Assembly: GCA_016873475.1 (NCBI GenBank)
Contig: VGXI01000005.1
Coordinates: forward strand, 1-48,791
Source of the DNA: a bacterium
GTDB taxonomy: Bacteria > Krumholzibacteriota > Krumholzibacteriia > JACNKJ01
Reading direction: 5' to 3'
DNA: 48,791 nucleotides
Shown here: piece by piece, positions 45,205 to 48,791 of the stretch
How positions within the stretch are numbered: position 1 is the stretch's first letter
How the letters are laid out: each line of letters starts with the position of its first letter
Translations under genes and position numbers: made by a program
The notes under the pieces: generated by a model
Databases searched by the model: none
What the model was told of the DNA's origin: nothing
Seen by the model: the letters and a program-made list of their open reading frames with translations, nothing else

Positions 45205-46437
45205 CTACCTGAGCAGCACCAGCTTGCTGCGCGCGACAGGGCGGCCGTCCTGGCTGAGGATGGCCAGGTAGAGCCCGGCCGGCAGTGACCCAGCCTGCCA
45301 GTCGACCGCCAGCGACCCGGCGGGCGCCTCGCCGGCGAAGAGCCGCGCCACTCGCCGCCCCTGCGGGTCGAAGATCTCCAGGCGCGCCGGTCCGGCGAGG
45401 GGCAGGCGGAAGCGCAGGCGCGTCGTCGGGTTGAAGGGGTTCGGCCAGACGTCGAGCCGCGCCGCCGTGGGCAGCTCGGCCACGGCCGTGCTCTCGCTCC
45501 AGCTCAGGTCGACGCACAGCGGCAGGTGATCGCTGGCCTCGTGCAGGGCCTGGGCGACCTCGGCGCTGACGGCGCCGTTGACCCCCGTCACGATCGAGAG
45601 GTTGAGGTGGGCGCCGTCGTTGCCCAGGGTCAGGTAGCTGGCGGGCTCGAGTTCGAGGCCCAGGCCGTCGAGCAGGGCGGCGCCCGGCAGCAGGAAGTCG
45701 AAGCGGTCGTCCAGGCCGCCCGTGGCGCCGCCGCCGAAGTCGCTCGTGCGGGTGCTCTGGCTGTGCACGGTCGCGAAGGCCGGATTGTCGTGCCAGGCGC
45801 CTTCGGCGGCCAGGGGATCGAAGAGCTGGCCCGGACCGGGGCTGCGCAGGAGTTGCCAGGCCGGCTCGGCGGCCGTGTAGAGATTGAAGTCGCCGCAGAC
45901 GAGTACGGCGCGGCCGGCCGGCAGCGCGTCCAGGCTGGCGCGCAGGACGAGGCACTCCTCGTATCGCCGCTGCTCCTCGCTGCTCCCCTGGCTGGCCTTC
46001 AGGTGCAGGTTGTAGACGCGCAGCGTGTCGCCCGAGGCGGCGAGGCGCAGATCCCACCAGTCGATGTCGCGCAGGGCCGTGTCCAGCCAGCCGGCGGCGA
46101 GCACGCTGGCGCAGTCCGCGCGCAGGAAGAGGGCGCGGTCGGTATCGAAGCCATCGTGGAAGGGCGCGGCGCTCCAGGCCCCCGGGGCCAGCGGCTCCAG
46201 GACCTGGGCGAGGAACTGGTCGACGCCACTCTGGCCCAGCATCTCCTGGACGAGGAGCAGGTCCGGCGCCGCGGCGGCGAGGACGGTCTGGAAGTGGGGG
46301 GCGCGCGCGGCGCCCGTGCTGCCCGGGTAGTTCAGCAGGTTGTGGCTGACGAGGCGGACTTGGCCTGCCTGCGCGGCTGCTGCCAGCGCGGTCAGGAGGA
46401 GGAGGGCCAGTCGAGCGCCTTGGCGGGAGGCTGCCAT
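45205..46437 (-). CDS. Secreted endonuclease/exonuclease/phosphatase family protein with T9SS-like tail
   Basis: This minus-strand gene encodes 410 residues. The signal peptide ends AAAQAGQ (about residue 24). The EEP domain (DNase I-like) follows with HNLLNYPG, LLLVQEM (metal Glu), VYNLHLKAS, VCGDFNLY and the end motif EASDHLPLCVDL. The last 83 residues (328-410) form a secretion/sorting-type tail beginning LDVWPNPFNPTT, containing RLEIFDPQGRRVARLF and ending GLYLAILSQ..KLVLLR. The substrate could be nucleic acid or phospholipid. A start at 46485 lies within the -10 region of its promoter and is rejected in favour of ATG 46437. Confidence 0.87.
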   Translation of the reverse strand: MAASRQGARLALLLLTALAAAAQAGQVRLVSHNLLNYPGSTGAARAPHFQTVLAAAAPDLLLVQEMLGQSGVDQFLAQVLEPLAPGAWSAAPFHDGFDTDRALFLRADCASVLAAGWLDTALRDIDWWDLRLAASGDTLRVYNLHLKASQGSSEEQRRYEECLVLRASLDALPAGRAVLVCGDFNLYTAAEPAWQLLRSPGPGQLFDPLAAEGAWHDNPAFATVHSQSTRTSDFGGGATGGLDDRFDFLLPGAALLDGLGLELEPASYLTLGNDGAHLNLSIVTGVNGAVSAEVAQALHEASDHLPLCVDLSWSESTAVAELPTAARLDVWPNPFNPTTRLRFRLPLAGPARLEIFDPQGRRVARLFAGEAPAGSLAVDWQAGSLPAGLYLAILSQDGRPVARSKLVLLR

Positions 46438-46475
46438 CCGCGCTTTTTCCTTTCGCCGGGGGCGGCTTCCCCTCC

Positions 46476-46504
46476 ATTCTAGCATGAGCGCCGGCGGGGC
46501 CGAA
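46476..46504 (-). promoter_or_regulatory. Weak promoter candidate for the secreted nuclease
   Basis: On the minus strand TAGAAT (46481-46476) is a good -10. The -35 TTCGGC at 17 bp is poor. The leader would be about 33 nt to ATG 46437. Confidence 0.3.
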
Positions 46505-46543
46505 GCGGCATCTCGCCCGCCTGCTTGCGCTTGAGAGGTTCCG

Positions 46544-47488
46544 ATGCGACGCCTTCGCGCCCTCGCCCCCTGGCTCGCCCTCGCTGCACTGCTCGCGCGG
46601 GCACCGGGGCTCGCGGCCGCGCCGCTGCCGGCGGTCCAGGTGGAGAGCGAGGCGCCGGACAGCGCCCTGGCCGCGGAGCTGGGGCGTCTGACCGAGGCCT
46701 TCCTCCGCGCCCTGCCCGTCTCCGAACGGCCAGTCGACACCTCGCCGATCCGCCTCCTGATCGCGGCCGACGGGGAGCAGTTCAGCCGGCTCGCGGGCGG
46801 CCGCAATCCGGAGTGGGCGGCGGCGCTCGTGCTGGAGCGGGGACGCACGGTGCTGATCGACAAGCGCCACCTGCTCGATCTGGGCCGTTCCGCGGTGCTG
46901 CTGCGCCACGAGCTGGCGCACCTGCTGCTGGATCGGCGCACGCGGGGCGCCGCGCTCCCGCGCTGGTTCCACGAGGGCTACGCCCAGCTGCGCGCCGGCG
47001 AGTGGAGCATGGAGGCGCTCTGGCGACTCGGGCGCGCCGCCTGGACGGGCAGCGCGATCCCGCTCGCCCAGCTCGAGCGGGCCTTTCCGGCGACGGGACC
47101 ACGGGCCGAGCTGGCCTATGCCCAGTCGCTGGCGGCGGTGCAGGCGCTCGCCCGGGACGGCGAGGGCTGGGCAGCGCTGTTCGAGGCGCTGGAGGCGGGC
47201 GTTCCCTTCGCGGACGCGCTGGAGTGCAGCCGGGGCGAGCGGCCAAGCGCCTTCTACATCCGCTTCGATGGGGAGGTGATGCCGGGATTCCGGCGCTGGT
47301 CTCTGCTCTTCGGTACGGCGCCGCTCTTCTTCGGCCTCGCGCTTCTGTTCATCGTCGCCGCCTGGCGGCGCCGCCGCCAGCGCGGGGCAGGCGTCGCGGC
47401 CGCGGAGAGCGCCGAAGCGCCGCAGGGAGAGACGGAGCAGAGCGAGTGGCTTAACCGCGGGTGGATTGACAGGTTCCGCCGTCGCTGA
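46544..47488 (+). CDS. Membrane-anchored gluzincin (peptidase MA-like) metalloprotease
   Basis: This 314-residue protein has a signal peptide (about 1-25, ending GLAAAP), a peptidase domain and a C-terminal membrane helix (about 258-283) with a basic cytosolic end. The zinc motif HELAH lies at residues 122-126; the third ligand Glu144 is in WFHEGYAQLRAGEW, the layout of the peptidase MA superfamily. The catalytic domain therefore faces the periplasm. The substrate is unknown. ATG 46544 follows GAGAGGTT. The -35 of the tRNA promoter sits within the last codons. Confidence 0.85.
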   Translation: MRRLRALAPWLALAALLARAPGLAAAPLPAVQVESEAPDSALAAELGRLTEAFLRALPVSERPVDTSPIRLLIAADGEQFSRLAGGRNPEWAAALVLERGRTVLIDKRHLLDLGRSAVLLRHELAHLLLDRRTRGAALPRWFHEGYAQLRAGEWSMEALWRLGRAAWTGSAIPLAQLERAFPATGPRAELAYAQSLAAVQALARDGEGWAALFEALEAGVPFADALECSRGERPSAFYIRFDGEVMPGFRRWSLLFGTAPLFFGLALLFIVAAWRRRRQRGAGVAAAESAEAPQGETEQSEWLNRGWIDRFRRR

Positions 47489-47494
47489 TATATT
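47466..47494 (+). promoter_or_regulatory. Near-consensus promoter of the tRNA-Ser/Ser/Arg cluster
   Basis: TTGACA (47466-47471), 17 bp, TATATT (47489-47494). It is the best sigma-70-like promoter in the window, and the -35 is inside the preceding protease gene. A GC-rich stretch with GCGCGCCGG follows the -10, as in stringently controlled stable-RNA promoters. That control is an inference. Confidence 0.85.
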
Positions 47495-47538
47495 GCGCGC
47501 CGGCTTGGGACGGGCTATCCTCCGGGCGCTCGGGATCG

Positions 47539-47620
47539 GGAGGACTAGCCTAACTGGTAAGGCAGCGGTCTTGAAAACCGCGGGGCTTTGCCCTTGGGGG
47601 TTCGAGTCCCTCGTCCTCCG
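47539..47620 (+). tRNA. tRNA-Ser (anticodon TGA)
   Basis: A class II tRNA. The acceptor stem is GGAGGAC/GTCCTCC, the D-arm GCC..GGC, the anticodon loop CTTGAAA within GCGGT/ACCGC, the variable arm GGGGCTTTGCCC and the T-loop TTCGAGT. The discriminator is G. CCA is not encoded. Confidence 0.96.
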
Positions 47621-47632
47621 CCTGTGTCGCCG

Positions 47633-47723
47633 GGAGAGGTGACCGAGTTTGGCCGAAGGTGCGCGCCTGCTAAGCGCGTGTGGGTCGAAAGACTCACCCA
47701 GGGTTCAAATCCCTGCCTCTCCG
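47633..47723 (+). tRNA. tRNA-Ser (anticodon GCT)
   Basis: A class II tRNA of 91 nt. The acceptor stem is GGAGAGG/CCTCTCC, the anticodon loop CTGCTAA within CGCGC/GCGCG, the long variable arm GTGGGTCGAAAGACTCAC and the T-loop TTCAAAT. The discriminator is G. CCA is not encoded. It starts 12 bp after the first serine tRNA. Confidence 0.96.
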
Positions 47724-47727
47724 CCCT

Positions 47728-47801
47728 GCGCCCATAGCTCAATTGGATAGAGCATCTGACTACGGATCAGAAGGTTTGGGGTTCGAATCCCTATGGGCGT
47801 A
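47728..47801 (+). tRNA. tRNA-Arg (anticodon ACG)
   Basis: A class I tRNA of 74 nt. The acceptor stem is GCGCCCA/TGGGCGT with a G-U first pair, the anticodon loop CTACGGA within TCTGA/TCAGA and the T-loop TTCGAAT. The discriminator is A. CCA is not encoded. A34 should be edited to inosine by TadA to read CGU, CGC and CGA. Ser(GCU) beside Arg(ACG) is also found in E. coli (serV-argV). Confidence 0.96.
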
Positions 47802-47823
47802 CCTGAAGCTCCCCATCGATCGA

Positions 47824-47850
47824 GGGCTCGCCGCGAGGCGAGCCCTTCGT
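47824..47850 (+). terminator. Hairpin terminator after the tRNA cluster
   Basis: GGGCTCGCC and GGCGAGCCC form a perfect 9-bp stem around GCGA (47833-47836). Only TTCGTGT follows, so the T tract is poor. Confidence 0.65.
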
Positions 47851-47885
47851 GTCTTCGGTGCGCAGGCGCCGGCGCTTGAAGAGCG

Positions 47886-47914
47886 TGGCTGAACTCGCGT
47901 TTCGAGGCTATAAT
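47886..47914 (+). promoter_or_regulatory. Candidate promoter for the cysteine-rich secreted protein
   Basis: A perfect TATAAT at 47909-47914 is seen. The -35 at 17 bp, TGGCTG (47886-47891), is weak. The leader to ATG 48017 would be about 95 nt. Confidence 0.5.
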
Positions 47915-48016
47915 CGCCAGCGTCGAGACGGCGGGACCCTGGCGCGCGGGCCGCATTCCCCGCGCGGGCGTCGGAGTTGCCCGTGGTCTTCCGATATCGG
48001 CGGGGGGCGGAGCGGG

Positions 48017-48706
48017 ATGCTACGGCAGCTAGCGATTGCGGTGACGATGTTCATCGTGGCCTCGACGGCAAGCGCGATGACCCTGACCGCCGACGGTTTC
48101 ACGGCGCCGGGTGTCGCTAGCCCACCGGCGCAGCGCGATCGCCTGGGTCTCGTCTACGACGGCAGCTTCGAGTTCGGCCCGTGCAGAGAAGACGGGTCTC
48201 CCTACACAACGGGCTCGGCCTGGCGCTGCACGACCAACACCACCTGCAACTGGATCCTCGATCCCACTCCGATCTGGGGCTATCCCGCCTACGACGGCGT
48301 GCTGGCCGCCTGGCTGGGTGGTTTCTGCGGCTATCCGAACAGCAACAGCTTCTGCCAGGAGATCTTCATCGACGGCTCGCCGCTGAGCTGGCAATGGATG
48401 GGCTACGTCAACAGCGCTTGCGGGACGGCCTCCGTGAGTGTGAACGGTGTCACGGTCTGGAGCCACGTGATGCAGATGTCCGAGCATACCTACGGCAGCT
48501 GGAACAGCGCCAGCAGCAGCTGGGGCGGCGTGGATCTCGAACCCTACTGCGCACAGGGCGTGACCCTCTGTATCAACTGGGTCGCCTGTCCGGACGGCGC
48601 CAGCAACGACAATATGCTGATCGATTACGTGGTCATCGAGCGCGCAGAGTGCAGCACCGGAGTTGCCGCGAGGCGCTCCATGTCGACCGTGAAGTCGCAG
48701 TACTAG
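48017..48706 (+). CDS. Cysteine-rich secreted protein, unknown function
   Basis: This 229-residue protein has a signal peptide (about 1-20, MLRQLAIAVTMFIVASTASA). The mature part has about ten cysteines, and is rich in Trp, Ser, Asn and Gly, with GLVYDGSFEFGPCREDG near its start and DNMLIDYVVIERAEC near its end. The opening YDGSFEFGP and the closing IDYVVIE resemble carbohydrate-binding jelly-roll sandwiches, which often start with a 'G-S-F-E' strand, but this is only a pattern. There is no FlgD-like tail. ATG 48017 has a purine-rich GGAGCGGG upstream; the frame open to 47849 crosses the terminator and promoter. Its base composition is less GC-rich than that of its neighbours. Confidence 0.75.
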   Translation: MLRQLAIAVTMFIVASTASAMTLTADGFTAPGVASPPAQRDRLGLVYDGSFEFGPCREDGSPYTTGSAWRCTTNTTCNWILDPTPIWGYPAYDGVLAAWLGGFCGYPNSNSFCQEIFIDGSPLSWQWMGYVNSACGTASVSVNGVTVWSHVMQMSEHTYGSWNSASSSWGGVDLEPYCAQGVTLCINWVACPDGASNDNMLIDYVVIERAECSTGVAARRSMSTVKSQY

Positions 48707-48791
48707 CTCCGCTGCCGGCGGCGCCGGGATCGGCACCTCCGAGCCGGCGAAGACCGTCCCGGGATGGCCCCATGTTGCCTGGCTTTACCCC
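48707..48791. other. Right edge, no gene recognised
   Basis: These 85 bases after the last stop hold no recognisable start, RNA or terminator. A partly symmetric GCCGGCGGCGCC lies at 48714-48725. Confidence 0.5.

Noticed and set aside
47824-47850. Attachment-site duplicate of a tRNA 3' end
   Set aside because: The hairpin after the tRNA-Arg gene does not repeat any tRNA 3' end, and no integrase is present.

Overview
The window is about 48.8 kb of very GC-rich (estimated near 70 %) bacterial chromosome, densely packed, with most genes on the + strand and many start/stop overlaps of the ATGA or GTGA type. No rRNA gene, insertion sequence, prophage or CRISPR array was seen. The gene content points to a Gram-negative (diderm) member of the FCB superphylum or a neighbouring candidate phylum such as Eisenbacteria or Krumholzibacteriota. 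The evidence is PorV/PorQ-like protein, secreted proteins with FlgD-like or T9SS-like C-terminal tails, GWxTD-family proteins, a TonB-dependent receptor with a carboxypeptidase-regulatory-like N-domain, and the split glycine dehydrogenase GcvPA/GcvPB. The phylum is an inference. Promoters close to the sigma-70 consensus (TTGACA, 17-18 bp, TAnnnT) stand out against the GC-rich background.

Region by region. (1) 2-4481: end of gcvPA, gcvPB, a LipM-like lipoyl/octanoyl transferase with an apparent CTG start, and the two ATPases of a Dpp/Opp peptide transporter. (2) 4689-15398: an envelope block with a TonB-dependent receptor, a large secreted protein with a FlgD-like tail, a PorV-like barrel and a GWxTD protein. 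A strong promoter then drives exbB-exbD-exbD-tonB, ended by an excellent terminator. (3) 15549-23286: a TolC-like protein, a LolD/MacB-type ATPase with no permease, a second GWxTD protein, a family 5 peptide-binding protein, DppB and DppC permeases, and an NlpC/P60 endopeptidase. (4) 23641-26974: an acidic outer-membrane barrel, a rhomboid protease fused to a TPR-like tail, and RadC. (5) 26994-35006: the cell-shape operon mreB-mreC-mreD-mrdA-rodA followed by lgt, aroE and comF. (6) 35140-37711: pgk-tpiA-secG and tRNA-Leu(GAG). (7) 37768-40978: small unknown genes, a metallophosphoesterase-like remnant, a minus-strand barrel protein, a DUF2007 protein and a YugP-type metallopeptidase. (8) 40980-47488: thiamine-binding-like protein, MutT, a non-secreted ChaN-domain protein, two tandem DUF507 genes, mnmA, a secreted nuclease/phosphatase with a sorting-like tail, and a membrane-anchored gluzincin peptidase. 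(9) 47539-48706: tRNA-Ser(UGA), tRNA-Ser(GCU), tRNA-Arg(ACG) and a cysteine-rich secreted protein.

How it fits together. The core is cell-envelope biology: energised outer-membrane uptake (receptor plus Exb/TonB), export or surface display (PorV-like barrel plus tailed proteins), peptide or muropeptide import (DppABC with NlpC/P60; the ATPases lie about 14 kb upstream), and elongasome-driven wall synthesis. The most unusual parts are the receptor/tailed-protein/PorV-like/GWxTD/Exb-TonB block and the two GWxTD paralogues, which share the same altered motif.
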